DNA of 64,000 bases from Variovorax sp. ZS18.2.2. GTDB taxonomy: Bacteria; Pseudomonadota; Gammaproteobacteria; Burkholderiales; Burkholderiaceae_C. The stretch is taken from contig NZ_JANLNM010000006.1 in assembly GCF_024701975.1 (NCBI RefSeq), forward strand, positions 186,001-250,000, read 5' to 3'. Below are positions 46,854 to 55,026 of this stretch, one piece after another. Both the position numbers and the translations under genes were made by a program. The notes under the pieces are model-generated. The model was given only the letters and a program-made list of their open reading frames with translations. It searched no databases and was not told the DNA's origin. Every line of letters begins with the position of its first letter. Positions within the stretch are counted from its first letter, which is position 1.

Positions 46854-47968
46854 AGGCGCTGGTGCTCGGCGGCTACGGCAACTTCGGCGCGCGCATCTGC
46901 CGTGCATTGGTGGCGGATGCGGGCATCGAGTTGCTGATCGGCGGGCGCGACCTGGAGCGGGCGACGGCGTTTGCGCAATCACTGGGCGGCAATGCGCGCG
47001 GCGTTCGGGTCGATGCGCAGTCGCCCGATCTTGCGCAGGGCCTGGGGTACCTGGGCGTTGATCTCGTCATCCACACGGCAGGCCCGTTCCAGAACCAGGA
47101 CTACCGCGTGCCGCAGGCCGTGGCGGCCGCTGGCGCGCACTACATCGACCTGGCTGATGGCCGCCGTTTCGTCTGCGACTTTCCGGCCGCGATGGATGCC
47201 GTCTTCCGCAGTGCGGGGCGGACGGCCGTTGCAGGCGCCAGCACCGTACCGGCACTTTCGTCGGCGGTGGTCGACCATCTCGCGGCGGGCTGGCAAGGCA
47301 TCCGCAGCATCGACATCTGCATCGCGCCAGCGCAAGGCGCGCCGCGCGGCGAGGCCACGCTCGCGGGCGTGCTTGCGTACTGCGGCGAGCCGATCCGCGT
47401 CTGGCAGGACGGCCGATGGACCAAGCAACCGGGCTGGGCGAACCCGGTGAAGGTGCAGTTCGCGCGCATGCGGCCGCGCCGGGGTGCGCTGTGCGACATC
47501 CCCGACCTCGAACTCTTTCCGGCGCGCTATGCGGGCGTGCAGTCGGTCATGTTCCGTGCGGCGCTCGAAGTCGGCATGGCGCAGCAGGCTTTCGCCTTCA
47601 TGGCGTTCATGCACCGCGCGGGCCTGCTGCGCGCGCCGCAGAAGCTGGCGCCGTTGCTGCACTCCGCAGGCGGCGTGTTCGATGCGCTTGGCACCGCGCT
47701 GGGCGGCATGGTGGTGCGCGTCGAGGGCACTGATGCGCAAGGCGCTGTCGCGCGCCGCGCCTGGCACATCGCGGCGGACGACAACCATGGCCCCGAGATT
47801 CCCTGCATGGCCGCGATCCTGCTGGCACGCCGGCTCGCACGCGGCGATGCCCTCCCTGTCGGCGCTCACGCCTCTGCCGGGCTCCTCACGCTGCCGGAAT
47901 TCGAGCCCGAGTTCGCACGCTGGGGCATGGTGACCGATGTGATCGACGAGACGGCGCCCGCTCCATGA
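46850..47968 (+). CDS. Saccharopine-dehydrogenase-like NAD(P)-binding protein
   Basis: A 372-residue protein starting MKALVLGGYGNFGARICRAL, a GxGxxG Rossmann start typical of the saccharopine dehydrogenase NADP-binding family. It continues LIGGRDLERATAFA, DLVIHTAGPFQNQDYRVPQA and the paired YIDLADGRRF. No lysine-biosynthesis context is present, so a different reductase role is likely. The start ATG 46850 overlaps the flavoprotein stop, and its own stop overlaps the DoxX-like start, so all are probably coupled. Confidence 0.85.
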   Translation: MKALVLGGYGNFGARICRALVADAGIELLIGGRDLERATAFAQSLGGNARGVRVDAQSPDLAQGLGYLGVDLVIHTAGPFQNQDYRVPQAVAAAGAHYIDLADGRRFVCDFPAAMDAVFRSAGRTAVAGASTVPALSSAVVDHLAAGWQGIRSIDICIAPAQGAPRGEATLAGVLAYCGEPIRVWQDGRWTKQPGWANPVKVQFARMRPRRGALCDIPDLELFPARYAGVQSVMFRAALEVGMAQQAFAFMAFMHRAGLLRAPQKLAPLLHSAGGVFDALGTALGGMVVRVEGTDAQGAVARRAWHIAADDNHGPEIPCMAAILLARRLARGDALPVGAHASAGLLTLPEFEPEFARWGMVTDVIDETAPAP

Positions 47969-48342
47969 CCCGCCCCGCCGCCGACGACCGCCTGCTTCGC
48001 CTGAGCCTCGTCGCGGTCTGGCTGTTCACGGCCTTCGCCAGCATCGTCGAGCTGAACGGGCAGAGCCGCCAGGTGCTGGCCGATGCCGGCATCGCATCGC
48101 CGCCATGGCTGGTTCAGGCGCTGATCGTTGGCGGTGCGGCGGCAGACCTCGCCATCGGCCTGGTGCTCTGGTGGCGGCCCGGTCGCGCCAGCTATCTCGC
48201 GGCCCTCGGCCTCATGCTGTTCATGACGGCCGTCGCGACCTTCCTGCAGCCCACCCTGTGGCTGCACCCGCTCGGCCCATTGCTCAAGAACCTGCCCATC
48301 GCCGCGCTGCTCTGGCACCTGTACCGGCGCGCCACGCCATGA
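47965..48342 (+). CDS. DoxX-like small membrane protein
   Basis: A 125-residue protein with four predicted transmembrane helices (LLRLSLVAVWLFTAFASIVE, VQALIVGGAAADLAIGLVLW, ALGLMLFMTAVATFLQP, LPIAALLWHLY) and conserved-type residues for the DoxX-like family, which is linked to redox or quinone handling. It overlaps both neighbours by 4 bp. The family assignment is moderate. Confidence 0.75.
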   Translation: MTRPAADDRLLRLSLVAVWLFTAFASIVELNGQSRQVLADAGIASPPWLVQALIVGGAAADLAIGLVLWWRPGRASYLAALGLMLFMTAVATFLQPTLWLHPLGPLLKNLPIAALLWHLYRRATP

Positions 48343-48815
48343 ACACCTACCTCGTCCTCAAGTGGCTGCACATCGTCTCCAGCGTGCTGATGGTCGGCAC
48401 GGGGCTGGGTTCGGCCTTCTACATGTTCTTTGCCAACCGCAGCGGCAGCGTGCCGGCGCAGGCGGTCGTGAGCCGGCTGGTGGTGCGCGCGGACTGGTGG
48501 TTCACCACGCCCACGGTCATCCTGCAGCCGGCCACCGGCTTCGCGCTGGCGCACATGGCGGGCTGGCCGCTCTCGACGCCGTGGCTTGCGGTGTCGCTGG
48601 GGCTCTTCGTGTTCGCGGGCCTTTGCTGGCTGCCGGTGGTGTGGCTGCAGATCCGCATGGCGGCGATGGCCGGGCAAGCGCATCAGGACGCGATGCCGCT
48701 GCCGCCGCTGTATGCGCGCTACCAACGCTATTGGGAACTGCTCGGCTACCCGGCCTTCGTGGCCATGGCCGTCGTGTTCTGGCTCATGGTGAACAAGCCC
48801 GCACTTTCGTTCTGA
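48339..48815 (+). CDS. DUF2269-type integral membrane protein
   Basis: A 158-residue protein with four transmembrane helices. It starts MNTYLVLKWLHIVSSVLMVG with His in the first helix, followed by GSAFYMFFANRSG, DWWFTTPTVILQPATGFALA, and a last helix FVAMAVVFWLMVNKP. The His/Trp-rich pattern of DUF2269 membranes suggests heme or quinone proximity, but no binding is proven. It is the last gene of the overlapped four-gene cassette. A 123-bp gap then precedes the macroglobulin gene. Confidence 0.8.
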   Translation: MNTYLVLKWLHIVSSVLMVGTGLGSAFYMFFANRSGSVPAQAVVSRLVVRADWWFTTPTVILQPATGFALAHMAGWPLSTPWLAVSLGLFVFAGLCWLPVVWLQIRMAAMAGQAHQDAMPLPPLYARYQRYWELLGYPAFVAMAVVFWLMVNKPALSF

Positions 48816-48938
48816 CTCTCGAGACGGGCCGGTGCGCGGGCCCTGTGCAGTTTTCACGCAGACTTCACACACAGCGCCGTGGTTTCACAGACCGGCAAGA
48901 AACTGCCAGGCGCCAACAAAAACATCGGGGGAGCTTCC

Positions 48939-51900
48939 ATGCTTCAAGTTGCCAATCGAAAACTCGCGTCGCTGAGCGACGTGCTCTTCACCGGACTGGG
49001 CCGTGCGCTCGGTTTTCTGCGTCCTCTGGCACGCGGACTCGTCGGTTCCTGGCGACCCCCGGGGTGGCTGCGCATCGTGGGCGCCTTTCTTCTTTTTGGG
49101 CTGCAGTGGCTGCAGCAGCGGCTGGCCTGGTTGGTCGTTCTGGCGCTGTTGGTGCTGGCCGGCTGGTTCGCCAGCCCGCATGTGATGAAGTGGTGGCACG
49201 GCCTCACGCCTGACCGCGTCGAGCCCGTCGTTTCCACCGCGCAGATCGTGCCGCCGCCGCGCACGCAGATCGAAAACGACAAGGGGCCGAACCCGGTCGT
49301 CATCAACTTCTCCGCCTCGGTCGCGCCAATTGCGCGCATCGGCCAGGAGGCGGCCGGTGTCAGCATCGAGCCCGCCATTGCCGGGCGCTGGACGTGGAGC
49401 AGCCAGAAGAAGCTCGAATTCCTGCCCGCGCAGGATTGGCCAGTCGGCCAGCCCTACAAGGTGCAGCTCGCGAAGGACGCGCTCGCGCCGCACATCGAGA
49501 TCGAGCAGCGCAAGTACGAGTTCACCTCGCCCGAGTTCAACGCGCGCATCGCGGGCGCGGAGTTCTATCAGGACCCGGTGCAGGCCAACGTGCGGCGCGC
49601 GCTCTTCCAGGTGCGCTTCTCGCACCCGGTCAACACGGCAGAGTTCGAAAAGCGCCTGGTGCTGACCTATGACCAGGCCTGCGGCACTTCGATCTTCAGC
49701 GTGGGCAAGTGCGCGAGCGAGAAGTTCACCGTCAGCTACGACAAGCTGCGCCTCACCGCCACGCTGCAGTCCGAGCCGCTGCCCATTCCCGAGAAGACGC
49801 GCCCCGTCGTGCTGAGCCTTGCGGCCGGCGCGGTCGCGCAGAAGGGCGGCCCCGCCCAGCGCAACGACATCTCGCGTGCTGTCGACATCCCCGGCCTCTT
49901 CAGCCTCGACATCTCCAGCATCGACCCGACCATCGTCACGGGCGAGAACGGCGAGCCCGAGCATGTCATGCACGTCACCGCCTCGATGCCGGTGCACGAG
50001 CGCGAAATGGCGCGCGTGGTGCAGGCCTGGCTGCTGCCGGCTACCGAAGAAGCCAAGGGCGACCCGGAGGAAAAGTTCGACTGGTCCGCCGATCCGTCGA
50101 AGGTCACCGATGCCGTGCTGCGCCGCGCAAAGAAGATCACCCTGCAGCCCATCGCCAGCGAGCGCGAAGTGACCGAGATGGTCAGCTTCCGCCTCCCCCA
50201 AGCCGAGGGCGGCCGCTACCTGCTGGTGCGCGTGGCCAAGGGCCTGAAGACGCCCGGCGGCTACCAGCTTGGCGCGGCGCGACAGGACGTTCGATTGCTC
50301 AAGACCTTCGCGCCCGAGCTCACCATCATGAGCCAGGGCTCGCTGCTCGCACTTTCCGGCGAGCGCAAGCTGCCGATCCTGGTGCGCGACCTGCCGGGCA
50401 TCCGCCTCGAGATCGGCCGCCTGCTGCCACAGCAGCTGCAGCATCTCGTCACGCAGACCAACGGCGACTTCGCGCATCCGCAGTTCAATGGCGGCCTGCA
50501 GTCGGACAACCTCGTGGACCGCTTCCAGAAGGAGATTCCGCTCAGCATCCCCGCCGGCAAGGCGCACTACGAAACCGTCGACTTCGCCGAGTACCTGCGC
50601 AGCGACGTGGCGGACCGCCGCGGCGTGTTCCTGCTCAAGGTGCAGGGCTACGACCCCAAGGCCAAGAAGAAGCCGGAGGCGGCCGAGGGTGAGGCTGCAC
50701 AGGCGCAGCCCGAAGAGGAGCAGCAGGAAGAGCAGCAGTCCGAGGGCGAAGGCGACCCCGAGAGCGGCAACCCCGAAGACCAGAAGGACCAGCGCCTGGT
50801 GCTCGTCACGGATCTCGGCATCGTCGCGAAGAAGTCGCTCGACGGCACGCGCGACGTGTTCGTGCAGAGCATCGCCAACGGCCAGCCGGTGGCAGGCGCA
50901 TTGGTCGAGGTGTGGGGCCGCAACGGCATGATCGTCGCGTCGCAATCCACCGATGCGACGGGCGCCGCCAAGCTGCCCAACCTCGCCGGCTACCAGCGCG
51001 AGAAGGCACCCGTGGTGCTCGTCGTGCGCAAGGACGGCGACCTGAGCTTCCTGCCCTTCAACCGCACCGACCGCACGCTCGACATCTCGCGCTTCGACGT
51101 CGGCGGCCTGCGCGCGGCCGGCGTGCCGAATCAGATGACGGCGTACGTGTTCAGCGACCGCGGCATCTACCGCCCGGGCGACACGATGCACATCGCGATG
51201 ATGGTCAAGGCCGGCAACTGGGCCACGTCGCTGCGCGACCTGCCGCTGGAGGCCGAGATCATCGATGCGCGGGGCCTCAGCGTGCGCCGCGAAAAGCTCA
51301 AGCTCGGCCCCGGTGGCGCGGCGGAAATCGCCCACACCACGCAGGACACCTCGCCCACCGGCAACTACACCGTCAACCTCTACCTGCCGCGCGAGTCGTC
51401 GCCCGGCAACCCGGAGGTGGAAGGCCTCCTGGTCGGCAGCACCACGGTGAAGGTGCAGGAGTTCCTGCCCGACCGCACCAAGGTCGTCGCCAAGCTCAGC
51501 AGCGAAGTCGCCGAAGGCTGGGTCAAGCCCAAAGACCTGAAGGCGCTCATCGACGTGCAGAACCTCTTCGGCACGCCCGCGCCCGACCGCAAGGTCGAAG
51601 GCACGCTCACGCTGAGCCCGGCCTTCCCGGTGTTCCGCGCGTTCGCCGACTACGCCTTCTTCGATCCGCAGCGCGCCACCGAGAAACAGGTCGACGACCT
51701 GGGCAGCGCGCAGACCAGTGCCGAGGGCAAGGCCGAGTTCGACCTGCGCCTCTCGCGCTTCGATGCCGCCACCTACCAGGTGCATGTGCTTGCCAAGGCC
51801 TTCGAGCCCGAGGGCGGGCGCAGCGTGTCGGCCGAAGCCCAGACGCTGGTGAGCGACATGCCGTACCTCGTGGGCGTGAAGGTCGATGGCGACACCAGCT

Positions 51901-54900
51901 ATGTGAGCAAGGGCGCCGCGCGCAACGCCACCGTGATCGCGATCGACCCGCAGGCGAAGAAGACGGCCGTGGACGACCTGAAGATCGAGCGCGTGGAGCG
52001 CAAGGTGCTGTCGGTGCTCGTGAAGCAGGACAACGGCCTCTACCGCTACGAGTCGCGCAAGAAGGAAATCGTGATCGACGAGAAGCCACTGGCCATCGTC
52101 GCGGCGGGCAACACCATCGCGCTCAACACCGCCACGCCCGGCAACTTCGCCTACGTGGTGCGCAATGCGGGCGGGCTGGAGTTGAACCGCGTCGAGTACA
52201 GCGTGGCGGGCAACGCCAATGTCTCCCGCTCGCTGGACCGCAACGCCGAACTGCAACTCACGCTCGACCGCAAGGACTACGAGCCGGGCCAGGAGATCGA
52301 GGTGAGCATCCGTGCGCCGTACGTGGGCGCGGGCCTCATCACCATCGAGCGCGACAAGGTCTACGCCCACGCGTGGTTCAAGACCGACAAGACCGCCTCG
52401 GTGCAGAAGATCGTGCTGCCCAAGGACTTCGAGGGCACCGGCTACATCAACGTGCACTTCGTGCGCGACCCGGCTTCGGACGAGGTCTACATGAGCCCGC
52501 TGTCGTACGGCGTCATCCCCTTTGCCACCAGCCTGGCCAAGCGCACCGCGAACCTGCAGCTCACCAGCAGCGAGCTGGTGAAGCCCGGCCAGACGGTGAA
52601 GATGAAGCTCACCAGCGACAAGCCCACGCGCGCCGTGCTGTTCGCGGTGGACGAAGGCATCCTGCAGGTGGCGCGCTACAAGACGCCCGATCCGCTCAAG
52701 CACTTCTTCCAGAAGCGCGCGCTCGAAGTGGGCACTTTGCAGACGCTCGACCTGATCCTGCCGGAGTTCAAGAAGCTCATGCAGGGCGCTGCCCCCGGCG
52801 GCGATGGCGAAGGCGAACTCGGCAAGCACCTGAACCCGTTCAAGCGCAAGCGCGACAAGCCGGTGGCCTACTGGTCGGGCCTGGTCGATGTGAACGGCAG
52901 CCGCGAATTCAGCTACACCGTGCCCGAGAGCTTCAACGGCAGCCTGCGCGTGATGGCCGTCGCGGTGAACGACGAGACCACCGCCGCCAAGAGCACCCGC
53001 ACCGTGGTGCGCGGCGACATGGTGATCCTGCCGAACGCGCCGCTCGCGATGGCGCCCGGCGACACCGTCGAAGTGGGCGTGGGCCTCGCGAACAACATCG
53101 TGGGTTCGGGCAAGGAAGTGCCGATCGCGCTCACGCTCACCGCCTCGGGCGGGCTCGAAGTGGTGGGCGATGCGACGCAGACGCTCAAGGTCAACGAGCG
53201 TGGCGAAGCGAGCACCAAGTTCAACGTGCGCGCCAAGCCGGGCGAGCAGGCGGTGCTGGGTTCGTCGGCGCTGGTGTTCACCTCCACGCACAAGACCTTC
53301 AGCGCGCGCCTCTCGACCGAAGTGAGCGTGCGGCCCGCGTCGCCGTTCGTCACGCTGGTGCAGGCGGGCAGCTTCCAGCGTGCGGGCGAACTGAGCAGCA
53401 AGGCCGACCTGTACCCGAACTTCCGCAAGAGCGATGTGGCGGTATCGGCTGCGCCGTGGGCCTTCGCGACCGGGCTCATGCGGTACCTGGAGGTCTACCC
53501 GCACGGCTGCACCGAGCAGATCACGAGCCAGACCTTCCCGGCCGTGCTGCTGTCGGGCCGCCCTGAGCTGGTGAAGGAAATGGCGCGCGGCCGCACCCCG
53601 GAACAGGGTCCGATGCCCGAGGCGCGCAAGACCTTCGAGCGCTACCTCGTACAGCTGCGCGCACGGCAGACGGCCGACGGCGGCTTCTCGCTGTGGCCCG
53701 GCGCGGGCACCGATCCGTTTGCCACGCTCTACGCGGTGCACCTGCTCATCGAAGCCAAGGACCACAAGCTGCCCGTGCCGCAAGACCTGCTGCAGAAGGC
53801 CAACACCTATCTGCAGGGCTGGCTCGGCAGCGGCGACAGCTCGCTGGACGGCTGGCGCCAGCGCACGCAGGCGGCTTACCTGCTCACGCGCCAGGGCATC
53901 ATCGCGCCGGCCGCACTGGCCAACCTGCGCGAAGCCTGGCGCAACAAGCAGACGCAGGGCTGGAGCGACGACCTGGGCGCCGTGTACCTCGCCGCGAGCT
54001 ACCAGCTCGTGAAGCAGGAACAGGTGGCCAGCGAGCTGCTCAACCCGGTGTGGTCCGACCTGCTCGCGCGCACCGAGAAGAAGCAGCGCCGCAACGTCTG
54101 GGGCGCCTACTACGACCCGCTGGTGCACGACAGCATGACGCTGCACCTGGTGGGCCGCCACTTCCCGGCGCGCCTGAAGACGCTCAAGCCCGAGGTGTGG
54201 GAAGGCATGGGCGCGATGGTGCGCGACGGCTGGTACAACAGCCTGTCGTCGGCCTCGATGCTGCTGGCGGTCGATGCCTACTTCGACGCGGTGGCGCAGA
54301 ACGTCGAGGGCAAGCTGACGGCGCAGAGCGTCAATGCGCAAGGCCAGGCCGCGGCACTTGCACTGGGTTCGGTGAACCCGATCACGCGTGCTGCGGTGCC
54401 GGCCGGCACGGCCAAGCTCAAGCTGTCGAACGACAGCGACTTCAACCTGTACTACAGCTGGGCCGAACAGGGCTTCGAGCGCAACGTGCCCACCACGCCG
54501 GTGAACCAGGGCCTCGAGATCTTCCATGAAGTGCTCGATGCCAAGGGCAACCCGATCACCAAGGCGAAGCTCGGCGAAGAGGTCACCGTACGGGTGCTCG
54601 TGCGCAGCCTGGAGCGTGCGCAGCTCAACGACGTGGCGCTGGTCGACCTGCTGCCCGGTGGGCTGGAGCCGGTGCTGCAGGCCGTGGGCGATGACGAGGA
54701 AGCCAACGCCGACGCGCCGATCTGGAAGAAGCGCCTGGGCGGCGGCGGTTCGTGGAAGGTGCAGTACGCCGACATCCGCGAAGACCGCGTCGTGTTCTAC
54801 GGCACCGTCGACAAGAACCTGCTCGCAGTGACCTACAAGGCACGTGCCACCAACGTGGGCGACTTCGTGGTGCCGGCGGCGTATGGCGAGGCGATGTACG

Positions 54901-54956
54901 ACCGGCGCGTGTATTCGCGCTCGGCGGGTGCCCGCTTCCAGGTGGTGGCGAATTGA
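48939..54956 (+). CDS. Alpha-2-macroglobulin-family protein with thioester
   Basis: A 2005-residue bacterial alpha-2-macroglobulin (YfhM-like), a periplasmic protease trap. Two N-terminal hydrophobic helices (WLRIVGAFLLFGLQWLQQRL, WLVVLALLVLAGWF) replace the usual lipobox. MG domains follow. An acidic, Gln/Glu-rich insert lies at about 571-618. The thioester motif GCTEQ has its Cys at residue 1524, the intact CxEQ form. The alpha-helical complement-like TED domain and the final beta domain end the chain. GGGGGAG lies 5 nt before ATG 48939; a GTG at 48879 would add 20 residues. pbpC follows, the conserved partner for repair after attack. Confidence 0.95.
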   Translation: MLQVANRKLASLSDVLFTGLGRALGFLRPLARGLVGSWRPPGWLRIVGAFLLFGLQWLQQRLAWLVVLALLVLAGWFASPHVMKWWHGLTPDRVEPVVSTAQIVPPPRTQIENDKGPNPVVINFSASVAPIARIGQEAAGVSIEPAIAGRWTWSSQKKLEFLPAQDWPVGQPYKVQLAKDALAPHIEIEQRKYEFTSPEFNARIAGAEFYQDPVQANVRRALFQVRFSHPVNTAEFEKRLVLTYDQACGTSIFSVGKCASEKFTVSYDKLRLTATLQSEPLPIPEKTRPVVLSLAAGAVAQKGGPAQRNDISRAVDIPGLFSLDISSIDPTIVTGENGEPEHVMHVTASMPVHEREMARVVQAWLLPATEEAKGDPEEKFDWSADPSKVTDAVLRRAKKITLQPIASEREVTEMVSFRLPQAEGGRYLLVRVAKGLKTPGGYQLGAARQDVRLLKTFAPELTIMSQGSLLALSGERKLPILVRDLPGIRLEIGRLLPQQLQHLVTQTNGDFAHPQFNGGLQSDNLVDRFQKEIPLSIPAGKAHYETVDFAEYLRSDVADRRGVFLLKVQGYDPKAKKKPEAAEGEAAQAQPEEEQQEEQQSEGEGDPESGNPEDQKDQRLVLVTDLGIVAKKSLDGTRDVFVQSIANGQPVAGALVEVWGRNGMIVASQSTDATGAAKLPNLAGYQREKAPVVLVVRKDGDLSFLPFNRTDRTLDISRFDVGGLRAAGVPNQMTAYVFSDRGIYRPGDTMHIAMMVKAGNWATSLRDLPLEAEIIDARGLSVRREKLKLGPGGAAEIAHTTQDTSPTGNYTVNLYLPRESSPGNPEVEGLLVGSTTVKVQEFLPDRTKVVAKLSSEVAEGWVKPKDLKALIDVQNLFGTPAPDRKVEGTLTLSPAFPVFRAFADYAFFDPQRATEKQVDDLGSAQTSAEGKAEFDLRLSRFDAATYQVHVLAKAFEPEGGRSVSAEAQTLVSDMPYLVGVKVDGDTSYVSKGAARNATVIAIDPQAKKTAVDDLKIERVERKVLSVLVKQDNGLYRYESRKKEIVIDEKPLAIVAAGNTIALNTATPGNFAYVVRNAGGLELNRVEYSVAGNANVSRSLDRNAELQLTLDRKDYEPGQEIEVSIRAPYVGAGLITIERDKVYAHAWFKTDKTASVQKIVLPKDFEGTGYINVHFVRDPASDEVYMSPLSYGVIPFATSLAKRTANLQLTSSELVKPGQTVKMKLTSDKPTRAVLFAVDEGILQVARYKTPDPLKHFFQKRALEVGTLQTLDLILPEFKKLMQGAAPGGDGEGELGKHLNPFKRKRDKPVAYWSGLVDVNGSREFSYTVPESFNGSLRVMAVAVNDETTAAKSTRTVVRGDMVILPNAPLAMAPGDTVEVGVGLANNIVGSGKEVPIALTLTASGGLEVVGDATQTLKVNERGEASTKFNVRAKPGEQAVLGSSALVFTSTHKTFSARLSTEVSVRPASPFVTLVQAGSFQRAGELSSKADLYPNFRKSDVAVSAAPWAFATGLMRYLEVYPHGCTEQITSQTFPAVLLSGRPELVKEMARGRTPEQGPMPEARKTFERYLVQLRARQTADGGFSLWPGAGTDPFATLYAVHLLIEAKDHKLPVPQDLLQKANTYLQGWLGSGDSSLDGWRQRTQAAYLLTRQGIIAPAALANLREAWRNKQTQGWSDDLGAVYLAASYQLVKQEQVASELLNPVWSDLLARTEKKQRRNVWGAYYDPLVHDSMTLHLVGRHFPARLKTLKPEVWEGMGAMVRDGWYNSLSSASMLLAVDAYFDAVAQNVEGKLTAQSVNAQGQAAALALGSVNPITRAAVPAGTAKLKLSNDSDFNLYYSWAEQGFERNVPTTPVNQGLEIFHEVLDAKGNPITKAKLGEEVTVRVLVRSLERAQLNDVALVDLLPGGLEPVLQAVGDDEEANADAPIWKKRLGGGGSWKVQYADIREDRVVFYGTVDKNLLAVTYKARATNVGDFVVPAAYGEAMYDRRVYSRSAGARFQVVAN

Positions 54957-54978
54957 CCTCGGCATTCCCTGCCTTGTC

Positions 54979-55014
54979 CCCTCTCCCGCTTGCGGGAGAG
55001 GGCTAGGGTGAGGG
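54979..55014. repeat. REP-like palindrome, copy 1
   Basis: A perfect 11-bp inverted repeat, CCCTCTCCCGC (54979-54989) and GCGGGAGAGGG (54992-55002), is followed by CTAGGGTGAGGG (55003-55014). It has the form of widespread proteobacterial REP elements. It lies in the gap between the macroglobulin gene and pbpC, inverted relative to copy 2. Confidence 0.88.
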
Positions 55015-55026
55015 TGCCGCGCTTCC

